Source: an uncultured Pelagibacteraceae bacterium (GTDB lineage: Bacteria > Pseudomonadota > Alphaproteobacteria > Pelagibacterales > Pelagibacteraceae). Taken from it: a stretch of DNA of 40,252 bases. Under the pieces are notes generated by a model. It ran no database searches, was not told where the DNA came from, and saw only the letters and a program-made list of their open reading frames with translations. Shown piece after piece: positions 1-8,055 of the stretch; position 1 is the first letter of the stretch; every line of letters begins with the position of its first letter. The position numbers were made by a program, and so were the translations under genes. The stretch lies in assembly GCA_902537055.1 (NCBI GenBank), contig CACAZW010000009.1, positions 1-40,252 on the forward strand, written 5' to 3'.

Positions 1-251
1 AAAACATCTCTACCCAAGCTATCTGTTCCAAACCAATGTTCGGCTGAAGGTGCAAGTAACATGGTATTTGGGCTAATTGCTTTATAATCGTATGGTGCAA
101 TATAGGGGCTGATTAATGCTAAGACTACATGAAATAAAACAATTGTAAGTCCAATTAATCCAGAAGGCTTGGAGGCCATAGTCTTTAAAATCTCAAAAGC
201 CTTTTCTAGTTTATTTTTTTGTTTATCTTCCGTAATTAAATTACTCTCCAT
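1..251 (-). CDS. Peptide-type ABC transporter permease, DppC-like (3' part beyond window)
   Basis: This is the N-terminal 83 residues or so of a DppC/OppC-family inner-membrane permease. The rest lies before base 1. The ATG is read from 251 downwards, one base after the stop codon of the upstream permease gene, so the two are translationally close. A polar head of about 30 residues leads into one hydrophobic segment (SGLIGLTIVLFHVVLALI). The family-typical stretch HWFGTDSLGRDV follows and sits at the window edge. With its neighbours it forms the second membrane subunit of an importer for peptides or peptide-like solutes. The exact substrate cannot be read from the sequence. Confidence 0.85.
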   Translation of the reverse strand, partial: MESNLITEDKQKNKLEKAFEILKTMASKPSGLIGLTIVLFHVVLALISPYIAPYDYKAISPNTMLLAPSAEHWFGTDSLGRDV

Positions 252-252
252 T

Positions 253-1209
253 TTATTTTCTTATCTGTAAACTTTTTAATCTTGGATTAAGCATGAGTGT
301 CATTAAATCTGCTATTAAATTTATTCCCACATAGATTGATGCCAATATTATTGCTAATGCTTGAACAACAGGTAAATCTCTATTTGATATAGACTCAATT
401 ACCAGTCTGCCTAAACCTGGATAATTAAAAACAACTTCTGTAACAACAACACCACCTAGCAACCAAGCAATTGTTAAAGCCACTACATTTATTGCTGGTA
501 ATAATGCATTTGGTAGTACATGTCTAAATACCATTTTCCAATATGGGACACCTTTTAAAATTGCCATTTGCACATAATCACTAGCCATTACTTGAATTAC
601 ACTTGAACGTACCATTCTTGCCATGTGTGCGGTCATAATCATTGAAATTGCAACAACAGGTAAAATTATATTTGAGAGTAATTCATAAAAAGTTGCATCC
701 GATGGTATGATCACAATGCCTGGTAGCCAACCAAGCCAAATTGCAACAATTAAAATAAGTAAGGTAGCACTAATAAACTCAGGAATAGTCATTGAAAAAA
801 TTGTGATAGTTGAGATCATAATATCTGGAAGCTTATCTCTCCAAAGAGCAGTTATTATTCCTAATACGATTGCTAAAGGAATCCCTATAAGTATTGAAAC
901 AGAGGCCAAAACTAATGAGTTTTTAACTCTTGGACCTAGTACTTCATTAATTGGCATTTCTCCACTCAAAGAGTAACCAAAATCACCTCGTACAACATTT
1001 GATGCCCAGTCCAAATATCTTTCATAAGCAGGAATATCTAGACCAAGTCTTTTTATGCAAGCATCAAGAGCTGCTCCATAAGCTTCTCTTTCTAAATATG
1101 TTGTGCATGCATCCCCAGGTAAAACTTCAACACCTACAAATGTAATCAATGAAACTATAAATAAAGTGATAAGCCCTAGTCCAATTCTTTTTAAAATTAA
1201 TAAAAGCAT
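253..1209 (-). CDS. Peptide-type ABC transporter permease, DppB-like
   Basis: A 318-residue inner-membrane permease of the DppB/OppB family. The first membrane segment is at about residues 9-30, followed by a periplasmic loop (GDACTTYLEREA onward). Five more hydrophobic segments span roughly 95-310. The cytoplasmic EAA-type coupling loop is visible (YVQMAILKGVPYWKMVFRHV, about 212-231), as is the usual C-terminal NPRL. It lies between the binding-protein gene upstream, separated by a terminator hairpin, and the DppC-like gene downstream, separated by 1 bp. Length and motif order are normal for the family. Family assignment is secure; whether the substrate is di-, oligopeptide or another solute is unknown. 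Confidence 0.9.
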   Translation of the reverse strand: MLLLILKRIGLGLITLFIVSLITFVGVEVLPGDACTTYLEREAYGAALDACIKRLGLDIPAYERYLDWASNVVRGDFGYSLSGEMPINEVLGPRVKNSLVLASVSILIGIPLAIVLGIITALWRDKLPDIMISTITIFSMTIPEFISATLLILIVAIWLGWLPGIVIIPSDATFYELLSNIILPVVAISMIMTAHMARMVRSSVIQVMASDYVQMAILKGVPYWKMVFRHVLPNALLPAINVVALTIAWLLGGVVVTEVVFNYPGLGRLVIESISNRDLPVVQALAIILASIYVGINLIADLMTLMLNPRLKSLQIRK

Positions 1210-1256
1210 AAGATTAACTAGAACTTTGTAACAAAAATAATTTAAATAGAAATAAA

Positions 1257-1284
1257 ATAAAGGCCGCTTATATGCGGCCTTTAT
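1257..1284 (-). terminator. Rho-independent terminator/attenuator between binding protein and permease genes
   Basis: A perfect 11-bp inverted repeat (ATAAAGGCCGC / GCGGCCTTTAT) surrounds a 6-base loop. On the minus strand it is followed by a T-rich run. It lies 10 bases after the binding-protein stop and before the DppB-like gene, a common arrangement that leaves the binding protein in excess of the permeases. Confidence 0.85.
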
Positions 1285-1294
1285 CTAAATACTT

Positions 1295-2782
1295 TTAGTC
1301 AACTTTAACTTTATGCCACTGTATAGAAAAGTGATCTACAGCATCAAGGTTTTTAACTTTTGATGAAGTAACTACAAGTCTAGATACGTGGTATGGGATC
1401 ATTGTTCCACTTTGTTCCCATAAAGTCATTTGAGCATTTTGATATGCTTTCTTTCTTTTATTGAAATCCAACTCACTTCTAGCATCGGCTAGATTTTTAT
1501 CAAAGTCAGCATTTTTGAAATAAGACTCATTCCATTTTGCTCCACTATGATATGCTTCATGTAAGATTGTGTCTGCTGGTCTTTGATTCCAACGTGTCAT
1601 TGAAACTGGCTTTTTCATCCAAACTTCATTCCAATAACCTTTAGATGGTACCATTTCAATATTAACTTTAATTCCTGCTTTTGCAACTTGTTGCTGAACA
1701 ACTTCTGCAATCGTAGGCCAAGTTGGTTCTAAAGTTGCTGGGTAAACAGTCAATTCAATTCCATTTGGAAATCCTGCTTCTCTTAGTAAATTTTTTGCTT
1801 TACTGATATTTTGAGGACAATCCATTTGTAAACGATATTGATCAGAAGGCATTACAGGTGTATCACAAGATACAGTTGCTGCACCACCCATCACTAGGTC
1901 TACAAGTTCTTGTCTATCAACTGCTAACCTAAAAGCTTTTCTTACTTTAGGATTATCAAATGGAGCAGTGTCAGTTCTCATAACCACACCTCTCCAGTTT
2001 CCAGTTGGAATTACAGTTGTTGTAAATTTAGAATTACTGTCGAATATCTTTTTTTGATTGAAAGGTACATATCTATTCATATCAATTTGACCAGTTAAAA
2101 GAGCTTGAATTCTTGCTTGAGCATCTGGGATCGCAATGACATGAACTTCTGCAACTCCTGGTGCACCTTCCCAATATTCTGGGTTAGCTTTTAGAATTGT
2201 AGTTCCTTCTGGATCAAATTTATCAACCATGAATGGTCCAGTACCAACTCCAGTTTGTCCAATAGTATCTCCTGATCCTTCAGGTATCATTCTTAATCTG
2301 TAGTCAGTTAATAATAACGGAAAGTCAGCAAATGAAGTTGATAACTTCATTTTAACTGTATGCTGATCAACTACTTCAATATCTTCAACTACATTTAAAC
2401 TTTTTCTAACTGGAGATCCGATATCAGGATCTTTAGCTCTCATTAGAGAATATTTTACATCTGGAGCATCAAATGCTGATCCATCATGGAAATATATTCC
2501 TTTTCTTAAATTAAATGTCCATTCAGTTGCATCAGAATTAGCACTCCAATCTGTTGATAATGAAGGTGATGGAACACCGTTCATATCAGGTCTCACTAAT
2601 CTATTTTGTGTTTTGATGACAACTTGAAATAAACGCCCTTTTGTTATGGCATCTAAGTTAGTATCTTTTCCAAATCCAAGATCATGTGATACTTTAAATA
2701 CTCCACTTGATGCATTGGCAATAGAAAAAGATAATATCAGTGACATGAAAGTCGCTGAAAAAACTTTAAGTATGTATTTCAT
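1295..2782 (-). CDS. Peptide-type ABC transporter substrate-binding protein (SBP family 5)
   Basis: A 495-residue periplasmic solute-binding protein of the DppA/OppA family (SBP_bac_5). The first 24 residues form a clear Sec signal peptide: basic start, hydrophobic core, and likely cleavage after IANA. The body carries the family's usual blocks: TEWTFNLRKGIYFHDGSAFDAPDVKYS near residue 90, TGVGTGPFMVDKF near 180, and NPKVRKAFRLAVDRQELVD near 277. A good Shine-Dalgarno (GAGGGA) precedes the ATG. It is the first gene of a minus-strand operon with the two permeases. The ATPase subunits are not in the window and may follow the truncated DppC gene. Substrate specificity is not deducible. Confidence 0.9.
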   Translation of the reverse strand: MKYILKVFSATFMSLILSFSIANASSGVFKVSHDLGFGKDTNLDAITKGRLFQVVIKTQNRLVRPDMNGVPSPSLSTDWSANSDATEWTFNLRKGIYFHDGSAFDAPDVKYSLMRAKDPDIGSPVRKSLNVVEDIEVVDQHTVKMKLSTSFADFPLLLTDYRLRMIPEGSGDTIGQTGVGTGPFMVDKFDPEGTTILKANPEYWEGAPGVAEVHVIAIPDAQARIQALLTGQIDMNRYVPFNQKKIFDSNSKFTTTVIPTGNWRGVVMRTDTAPFDNPKVRKAFRLAVDRQELVDLVMGGAATVSCDTPVMPSDQYRLQMDCPQNISKAKNLLREAGFPNGIELTVYPATLEPTWPTIAEVVQQQVAKAGIKVNIEMVPSKGYWNEVWMKKPVSMTRWNQRPADTILHEAYHSGAKWNESYFKNADFDKNLADARSELDFNKRKKAYQNAQMTLWEQSGTMIPYHVSRLVVTSSKVKNLDAVDHFSIQWHKVKVD

Positions 2783-2878
2783 AAGTTCCCTCTTTTTCTT
2801 TCGTTGTTTAAATAATCAAAAAGATAACAATTCCAGAACTAGATAACAACATGCAAAATGTAGTGATTCATCTACTAA

Positions 2879-2907
2879 TTGAATAGATATTTTAATTAAT
2901 ATACACT
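2879..2907 (+). promoter_or_regulatory. Possible sigma-70 promoter for the 2924-10366 operon
   Basis: TTGAAT at 2879-2884 and TACACT at 2902-2907 are 17 bases apart and about 17 bases upstream of the first ATG. The 141-bp gap is shared with the divergent binding-protein gene. In DNA this AT-rich such matches arise by chance, so this is tentative. Confidence 0.3.
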
Positions 2908-2923
2908 TTTTCTAAATTTATAA

Positions 2924-4147
2924 ATGCAAAACGAATTAAACAAAGTCAGATTTTCAGTAAAACCTTTAAAATCCAATGATGATAAAGTTGTTGAGCTTGC
3001 ACGAACTGTCGGGATACATCCTCTAGCATATCAAGAACTTCCCTATGATCCTGAGTATTCATTTTATGCAGGAAGATTAAATCCAGAAGTGCTTTCACAC
3101 GCTACTGCTGATGAAATGTATTGGAAAGTAAGACAAGAGGTGATTTTTCGTCATACTGGTGAACATCCATATGAAATATCTGGTCCCGATGCAGAAGAAC
3201 TTTTACAAAAAATATTCACAAGAGATATCTCAAAAGTAAAAGTAGGAAGATGCTCATACCAATTTGCTTGTTACAATGATGGGGGTATGCTGACAGATGG
3301 AGTTTTGCTAAAACTTGAAGAAAATAAATTTTGGTTTGTTCAAGCTGATGGTGATCTTTTTTCATGGTATAAAGCTCACACTGATAATCTTAATGTAAAA
3401 ATTTCTGATCCTGACGTTTGGGTAAGTCAAATTCAGGGGCCAAAATCTATGAATCTTTTAAAAGTTTTAAGTAAAGAGACTTTTCCTGATAATTGGAAAT
3501 ATTTTGATTGGAAAGAAATTACTATACTAAATGAAAAGGTTATCATAAGTAGATCGGGATTTAGTAATGAACTTGGTTGGGAAATTTATTTTAGAAAAAA
3601 TAATAATACTGAAAAAGTTGGGGATTATATTCTTGAAGAAGGAAAAAAAATGGGAATGATACTCACAGGCACTCCTGGTTTCAGATGTAAAAGAATAGAA
3701 TCTGGATTGTTATCGGCTGGGCAAGACTTTAATCATGAAACAAATCCATATGATGTTGGTTTAGGTAAGTATGTCGATTTAAAAAAAAATTATTTTATTG
3801 GAAAATCAGCGTTGATGACTGCAGACAAAGAAAAAAGATGTTGGGGAATAAGAGTTGAAAATGGAACAGGTTTAAAAGGAACTTACGTAAAATTTAACAA
3901 TGAAATAATTGGAAAAATTACATCAAGCACTTGGTCACCTTTTCAAAAATGTGGTGTTGGAATAGTTTTAATGAATTCTACAAAACATAAACCAGGACTA
4001 ATTGTGGATGTTAATTGCAATGATAATAAAATTCATAAAGGTGAGATATGTTCCTTGCCAATGTATGACTTTAAAAATGAAATTGTAAGAGGTTTAAAAA
4101 TTGATATTCCAACAGGTCCTTCTCCGTGGTTAGGAATAAAAAAATAA
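2924..4147 (+). CDS. GcvT/DmdA-like aminomethyltransferase-family protein
   Basis: A 407-residue member of the glycine-cleavage T-protein/DmdA family. These folate enzymes move a methyl or methylene group from a substrate to tetrahydrofolate. Visible family blocks are EISGPDAEELLQKIFTRDIS (about 84-103), YNDGGMLTDGVLLKL with the conserved acidic residue near Asp125, QIQGPKSMNLL (about 169-179), SRSGFSNELGWEIYF (about 210-224), and the C-terminal barrel (GKSALM, GKITSSTWSP). It is clearly diverged from the true DmdA encoded at 8056, so its substrate is probably another S- or N-methyl compound such as a methylated glycine. It opens a tight plus-strand operon and overlaps the next gene by 22 bp. 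The cytoplasmic demethylase role is inferred. Confidence 0.75.
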   Translation: MQNELNKVRFSVKPLKSNDDKVVELARTVGIHPLAYQELPYDPEYSFYAGRLNPEVLSHATADEMYWKVRQEVIFRHTGEHPYEISGPDAEELLQKIFTRDISKVKVGRCSYQFACYNDGGMLTDGVLLKLEENKFWFVQADGDLFSWYKAHTDNLNVKISDPDVWVSQIQGPKSMNLLKVLSKETFPDNWKYFDWKEITILNEKVIISRSGFSNELGWEIYFRKNNNTEKVGDYILEEGKKMGMILTGTPGFRCKRIESGLLSAGQDFNHETNPYDVGLGKYVDLKKNYFIGKSALMTADKEKRCWGIRVENGTGLKGTYVKFNNEIIGKITSSTWSPFQKCGVGIVLMNSTKHKPGLIVDVNCNDNKIHKGEICSLPMYDFKNEIVRGLKIDIPTGPSPWLGIKK

Positions 4148-4821
4148 TAATAGCAATTGGTGGTGGTGGATTTACACATTCTTCTGATGTGGACTTAGAT
4201 GAATATGTTATAAATCAAGTTAATAAATCAAATATCAATATCGGTTTTTTACCTACGGCTAGCAATGATAATCAAGAAAAGACTGATCTTTTTTATAAAA
4301 GATTTAAATCACAAAAATTTAAATTATCTCATTTTAATCTCTGTTCAAATGTAGAAGGTTTTAATGAATGGATGTTAAACAAAGATATAATTTATGTAGG
4401 GGGTGGCAATACCTCTGAAATGATTAATATTTGGAAGAGACATGATCTTATCAAAGTATTTAAAGATGCATATGAAAAAGGAATAATTCTGAGTGGAATA
4501 AGTGCAGGTGCTGTCTGTTGGTTTGATTGGATATTGTCAGACTCAGTCAATGAAGAGCTAAGTCCATTAAAAGGAATAAATTTTTTAGATGGGAGCTGCA
4601 CTCCACATTCTTCTGATAAAAATCGACTTCGACAATTTATTTCAGAAATTCAAGATGGAAATTTGCCAGATGGAATAGCTATTGATGATGGTGTAGCTGT
4701 GCTTTTTATTGACGGAGTTCCTTCAGAGGTTTATTCTTCGAGAATTAATCATGATGCTTATTATGTGACTAAACATCATAAGATTAGTTTAAAAACATAT
4801 ATAAAGAAATTAAATGGATAA
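4126..4821 (+). CDS. Peptidase E-like (S51 family) serine hydrolase
   Basis: A 231-residue protein of the peptidase E/cyanophycinase family, which has a class-I-amidotransferase-like fold and a catalytic serine. Landmarks are the N-terminal strand with IAIGGGGFTHSS, VGGGNT near residue 91, the nucleophile elbow GISAGA with Ser126, and TPHSS with His161. The best-supported start is a GTG at 4126, inside the preceding gene, giving a 22-bp overlap. No clear Shine-Dalgarno is visible, consistent with translational coupling. Known family members cleave Asp-X dipeptides or cyanophycin. In this operon it may cut an amide or isopeptide of the pathway substrate, which is inference. Its stop overlaps the next start by 8 bp. 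Confidence 0.8.
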   Translation: MVRNKKIIIAIGGGGFTHSSDVDLDEYVINQVNKSNINIGFLPTASNDNQEKTDLFYKRFKSQKFKLSHFNLCSNVEGFNEWMLNKDIIYVGGGNTSEMINIWKRHDLIKVFKDAYEKGIILSGISAGAVCWFDWILSDSVNEELSPLKGINFLDGSCTPHSSDKNRLRQFISEIQDGNLPDGIAIDDGVAVLFIDGVPSEVYSSRINHDAYYVTKHHKISLKTYIKKLNG

Positions 4822-5974
4822 TATTAAAGCCAGCAATAAAATTTTTAGCATTGAAGACGCAAAAAAACTATCGAAGAAAAGATTACCAAAGCTAGTTTAT
4901 GATTTTATTGATGGTGCATCAGGAGATGAAAAATTATCAGAAATTAATAGTTTTGCTTTAGATCAAATACGTCTTGAGCCAAGAGTTCTAAGAAATGTAG
5001 AAGAAAGAAAACTAAAAAAAAATATTCTTGGATTTAAATATGACTATCCTTTCGGATTTGCCCCAATGGGTATGACAAATCTTTCATGGCCAGGTGCAGA
5101 CTCTATGTTAGCAAAAGAGAGTGCACGAAATAACATACCAACTTGTGTATCGATGGCTTCTACTACAACCTTAGAAAAAATGTATGAGCTTTCTGAAGGT
5201 CATTCATGGCTTCAACTTTATATTTTTCAAGATGAAGCTTTTGTAATGGAATTGCTAGATAGAGCAGAAAAAACTGGTTATGAAGTTGCTATACTTACTG
5301 TTGATGTTCCAGTTTTATCAAGAAGAACTAGAGATGATAAAAATGGATTTTCATATCCATTTAAAATAGGACCTAAACAATTTTTTGATTTTGCAACTCA
5401 TCCTGTTTGGTCAATATCTACATTACTTAATGGAATACCAAAGCCAATGAATTATGAGACTTCAAAAAGTGGAAAAGGTATTTTTAAAAGAAAAGAAAGT
5501 AGAGGAAAAACAGATTGGGAAACTCTAAAAAGAGTAAGAAATAAATGGAAAGGCAAATTAATTGTAAAAGGTGTTATGTCATCAGATGATGCAGTTAAAA
5601 TTAAAGAAATGGGCGCTGATGCTATCCAAGTTTCAAATCATGGAGGTAGACAATTAGATAGTGCCTCAGCAGCGATAAATATTTTACCTTTTATTAGAGA
5701 GGCAGTAGGAAATAATTTTCCAATTATTTTTGATAGTGGAATAAGAAGTGGGAGCGATATTGTAAGATCATTAGCTTTAGGAGCAGATTTTTCAATGATT
5801 GGAAGGCCTGTAATGTATGCCATGGGAGCTGATGGAGCTAGTGGGCTAAGAAGAATTGTGGATATAATTAAAGAAGAAACTAGCACAACACTAGGTTTGG
5901 TTGGATTAAATGATATTAATGAAGTTTCTTCTGATATAATCGAACAGAAACTTTTTATGAATACAACTTACTAA
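4814..5974 (+). CDS. FMN-dependent alpha-hydroxy-acid oxidase/dehydrogenase
   Basis: A 386-residue TIM-barrel flavoenzyme of the lactate/glycolate/mandelate oxidase family, oxidising an L-2-hydroxy acid to the 2-oxo acid. Recognisable blocks are the N-terminal DFIDGASGDE, FAPMGMTNLSWPGAD near residue 80, LQLYIFQD near 134, LTVDVPVLSRRTRD near 158, the active-site SNHGGRQLD with the catalytic His near residue 276, and FDSGIRSGSDIVRSLALGAD near 305 for FMN phosphate binding. There is no membrane anchor. The gene starts 8 bp inside the previous one and is followed after 1 bp by a ThDP enzyme. That pairing resembles mandelate dehydrogenase with benzoylformate decarboxylase, suggesting oxidation followed by decarboxylation. 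The actual hydroxy acid is unknown. Confidence 0.85.
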   Translation: MDNIKASNKIFSIEDAKKLSKKRLPKLVYDFIDGASGDEKLSEINSFALDQIRLEPRVLRNVEERKLKKNILGFKYDYPFGFAPMGMTNLSWPGADSMLAKESARNNIPTCVSMASTTTLEKMYELSEGHSWLQLYIFQDEAFVMELLDRAEKTGYEVAILTVDVPVLSRRTRDDKNGFSYPFKIGPKQFFDFATHPVWSISTLLNGIPKPMNYETSKSGKGIFKRKESRGKTDWETLKRVRNKWKGKLIVKGVMSSDDAVKIKEMGADAIQVSNHGGRQLDSASAAINILPFIREAVGNNFPIIFDSGIRSGSDIVRSLALGADFSMIGRPVMYAMGADGASGLRRIVDIIKEETSTTLGLVGLNDINEVSSDIIEQKLFMNTTY

Positions 5975-5975
5975 T

Positions 5976-7715
5976 ATGGAAAAAAAAATAAGAGGTGGAG
6001 CATTAATCGCAAGAGCATTAAAAGATAAAGGTATTAATAAAGTTTTTACTCTTTCTGGTGGGTTTTGTAACCCTGCAATTGAAGGTTTCATGGAATGTCA
6101 AATTGATGTAGTTAATTGCCCTCATGAACAAATAGCTGGACACTTAGCGGATGGACACGCAAGAATTACAAGAAAACCATCTGTATGTTTAGTTGGGCCT
6201 GAAGGTTTTGCAAATGCAGTACCATCCATGATGGAAGCATGGGGAGAAAGAACACCAATAATTTATATAACTGGATCAAGTAGTTTAAAAAGACAAGGCT
6301 CAGGTGGCTTTAAAGAAATTGATGATGTTTCAATAGCTGCTCCTCTTACAAAATATAGTGCAAGCATTACAGATGGAACAAGAATTAGAGAATTTGTTGA
6401 TAAAGCTTACAGAATTGCAACGAATGGATATCCTGGGGCTGTTCATCTAAGTTTACCAGTAGATATAATGTTTTCTTCATTTGAAGAAAATGTTGGACTT
6501 GAAGAAAGACCATTTTCACACAAAGCAAAGCCAGTTGCTAAAGCATGGCCAGATCCAAATGCTCTATCAAAAATACTTGAGTTAGCATGTAATGCAAAAA
6601 AACCTGTCATAATTGGAGGACATGGCGTTTGGTGGTCAAACTCAGAAAAAAATTTAGAGACTGCGGGTGAAAGTTTAAATATTCCAGTTTTTAATGTGCC
6701 ATACCATCAAAAACTTTTAGGAGAAGAGGCAAATGCATACATGGGTTTAGCAGATATTCACCAATATCCACCCTCAGAATTTGCATTACATAACTCAGAC
6801 TTAGTTTTAATGATTGGCGCAAGGTTAGATAACCAAATGAATTTTGGTAACCCTCCTTTCATTCCAAAAACAACAACTTTAGTTTGTATTAACGGTTCCC
6901 ATGAAGAAATTGAGTTTAATAGAGCAGCTGACCATAACCTTTTATGTGATCCAGGAGTATTTTTAGATACTTTATGTAATTTAAAGAAAAATAATAAATG
7001 GAATTTAGGAAACAATTGGTTTCAAGATAATAAAAATAAAAAAAAAGATTGGGTAGATAAATCATTAAATGAATTAAAGATTGAAGCTGATAAAGCAAAA
7101 AAAAATGGTGGAAAAATTCATCCACTACAATTAGCGTTAGACGTTCAAGACGTAATGGATGAGAAAGATTGGCTTGTAATTGATGGAGGAAATACTCATT
7201 TCTGGTCGGAGATCGCAATAAATTTAGCAGGAGCTCAAGGAAAAAAATTGGGTGGAATTTTACATCCAGGCACATTTAGTATGTTGGGTGTTGGTGTGTC
7301 ATTTGCATTATCTGCAAAAAATAATAATCCTAAATCGAATGTAATTTTAATTAGTGGAGATGGTGCATTTTTATCTGGAGGAATGTCTATAGAAACTGCA
7401 TTTTTTGAAAAGAAACCAATCGTTGTTGTTATTGACAATAATGGTGGTTTAGCATCAATTGGTCAACAACAAGAAAGGCTATTTGAAAGCGGAAAAAGAG
7501 TTGCAACAGATTTTAGAGATATACCTTTCCACAGTATATTTGAAGGTTTTGGGGGTCATGGAGAATTAGTAACGAAAAGAGAAGAATTGGGTCCAGCATT
7601 AAAAAGAGCTATTGCGAGCGGTAAAACTGCTTGTGTAAATGTAAAAGCTAAACCAGTATTAAGTCCAATTGTTGCTGCTGTGGCCAGCAAGAGAGAGAAA
7701 TCTTCAATAGAGTAA
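5976..7715 (+). CDS. Thiamine-diphosphate enzyme (acetolactate synthase/2-oxoacid decarboxylase family)
   Basis: A 579-residue ThDP enzyme with the standard order Pyr domain, central domain, PP domain. The ThDP-activating glutamate is present (PHEQIAGHLADGHAR, Glu51). The central domain includes KPVIIGGHGVWW near 210. The cofactor motif runs from SGDGAF (about residues 460-465) to DNNGG (about 487-491). An intact Glu51 argues against glyoxylate carboligase, which lacks it. Family members include acetolactate synthase, benzoylformate decarboxylase and 2-hydroxyacyl-CoA lyase, and the sequence does not choose between them. It is wedged 1 bp after the hydroxy-acid oxidase and 1 bp before the hydroxyisourate-hydrolase-like gene. 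It probably acts on the 2-oxo acid made by the oxidase. Confidence 0.8.
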   Translation: MEKKIRGGALIARALKDKGINKVFTLSGGFCNPAIEGFMECQIDVVNCPHEQIAGHLADGHARITRKPSVCLVGPEGFANAVPSMMEAWGERTPIIYITGSSSLKRQGSGGFKEIDDVSIAAPLTKYSASITDGTRIREFVDKAYRIATNGYPGAVHLSLPVDIMFSSFEENVGLEERPFSHKAKPVAKAWPDPNALSKILELACNAKKPVIIGGHGVWWSNSEKNLETAGESLNIPVFNVPYHQKLLGEEANAYMGLADIHQYPPSEFALHNSDLVLMIGARLDNQMNFGNPPFIPKTTTLVCINGSHEEIEFNRAADHNLLCDPGVFLDTLCNLKKNNKWNLGNNWFQDNKNKKKDWVDKSLNELKIEADKAKKNGGKIHPLQLALDVQDVMDEKDWLVIDGGNTHFWSEIAINLAGAQGKKLGGILHPGTFSMLGVGVSFALSAKNNNPKSNVILISGDGAFLSGGMSIETAFFEKKPIVVVIDNNGGLASIGQQQERLFESGKRVATDFRDIPFHSIFEGFGGHGELVTKREELGPALKRAIASGKTACVNVKAKPVLSPIVAAVASKREKSSIE

Positions 7716-7716
7716 A

Positions 7717-8052
7717 ATGGCAAAATTTAGCTCACATTTATTGAATGGTTCTGATGGAACTCATGCAAGTAACGTCAAAGTAAAGATTTATCAAATACAA
7801 TCCTCAAAATTAAAAAAGCTTTTTTTGAATACAAAGACTGATGGAAATGGTAGGATTAATCAGCATTTCAATCTTAGCAAAAAAGATTGTAAATGCGATT
7901 ATGAAATGATTTGTGATATTAAAAGATACTTTAAAAAGAAAAAAATTGTGGGTGAAATAGTCGTAAAATTTAAAATGACTGATAATAAAAAAAATTATCA
8001 CTTGCCAATAATAATTTCTCCTAACAGCTATACAGTTTGGTGGTCAAAATAA
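7717..8052 (+). CDS. Transthyretin/hydroxyisourate hydrolase-fold protein with altered active-site C-terminus
   Basis: A 111-residue protein matching 5-hydroxyisourate hydrolase end to end: SSHLLNGSDGTHASNVKVKIY at the start, TDGNGRIN in the middle, and NYHLPIIISPNSY near the end. The three catalytic-type residues are retained as His7, Arg46 and His95. The diagnostic C-terminal tetrapeptide YRGS is replaced by WWSK. No uricase or OHCU decarboxylase is nearby. The gene sits in the middle of an operon with gaps of 1 and 3 bp to its neighbours, so it is probably a dedicated hydrolase for another ring or amide substrate. It could also be a degenerate HIU hydrolase. The fold is secure by eye; the function is not known. 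Confidence 0.7.
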   Translation: MAKFSSHLLNGSDGTHASNVKVKIYQIQSSKLKKLFLNTKTDGNGRINQHFNLSKKDCKCDYEMICDIKRYFKKKKIVGEIVVKFKMTDNKKNYHLPIIISPNSYTVWWSK

Positions 8053-8055
8053 TAT

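Noticed and set aside
707..1145. Open frames of 60-90 codons on the plus strand opposite the DppB-like gene
   Set aside because: They lie wholly inside a well-supported permease gene, have no ribosome site and no recognisable domain; the same holds for other antisense frames in the window.
5976..7715. ThDP enzyme as glyoxylate carboligase, with the HIU-hydrolase-like gene suggesting purine/allantoin degradation
   Set aside because: The catalytic Glu51 that carboligase lacks is present, and no allantoinase, uricase, hydroxypyruvate isomerase or tartronate semialdehyde reductase is nearby.
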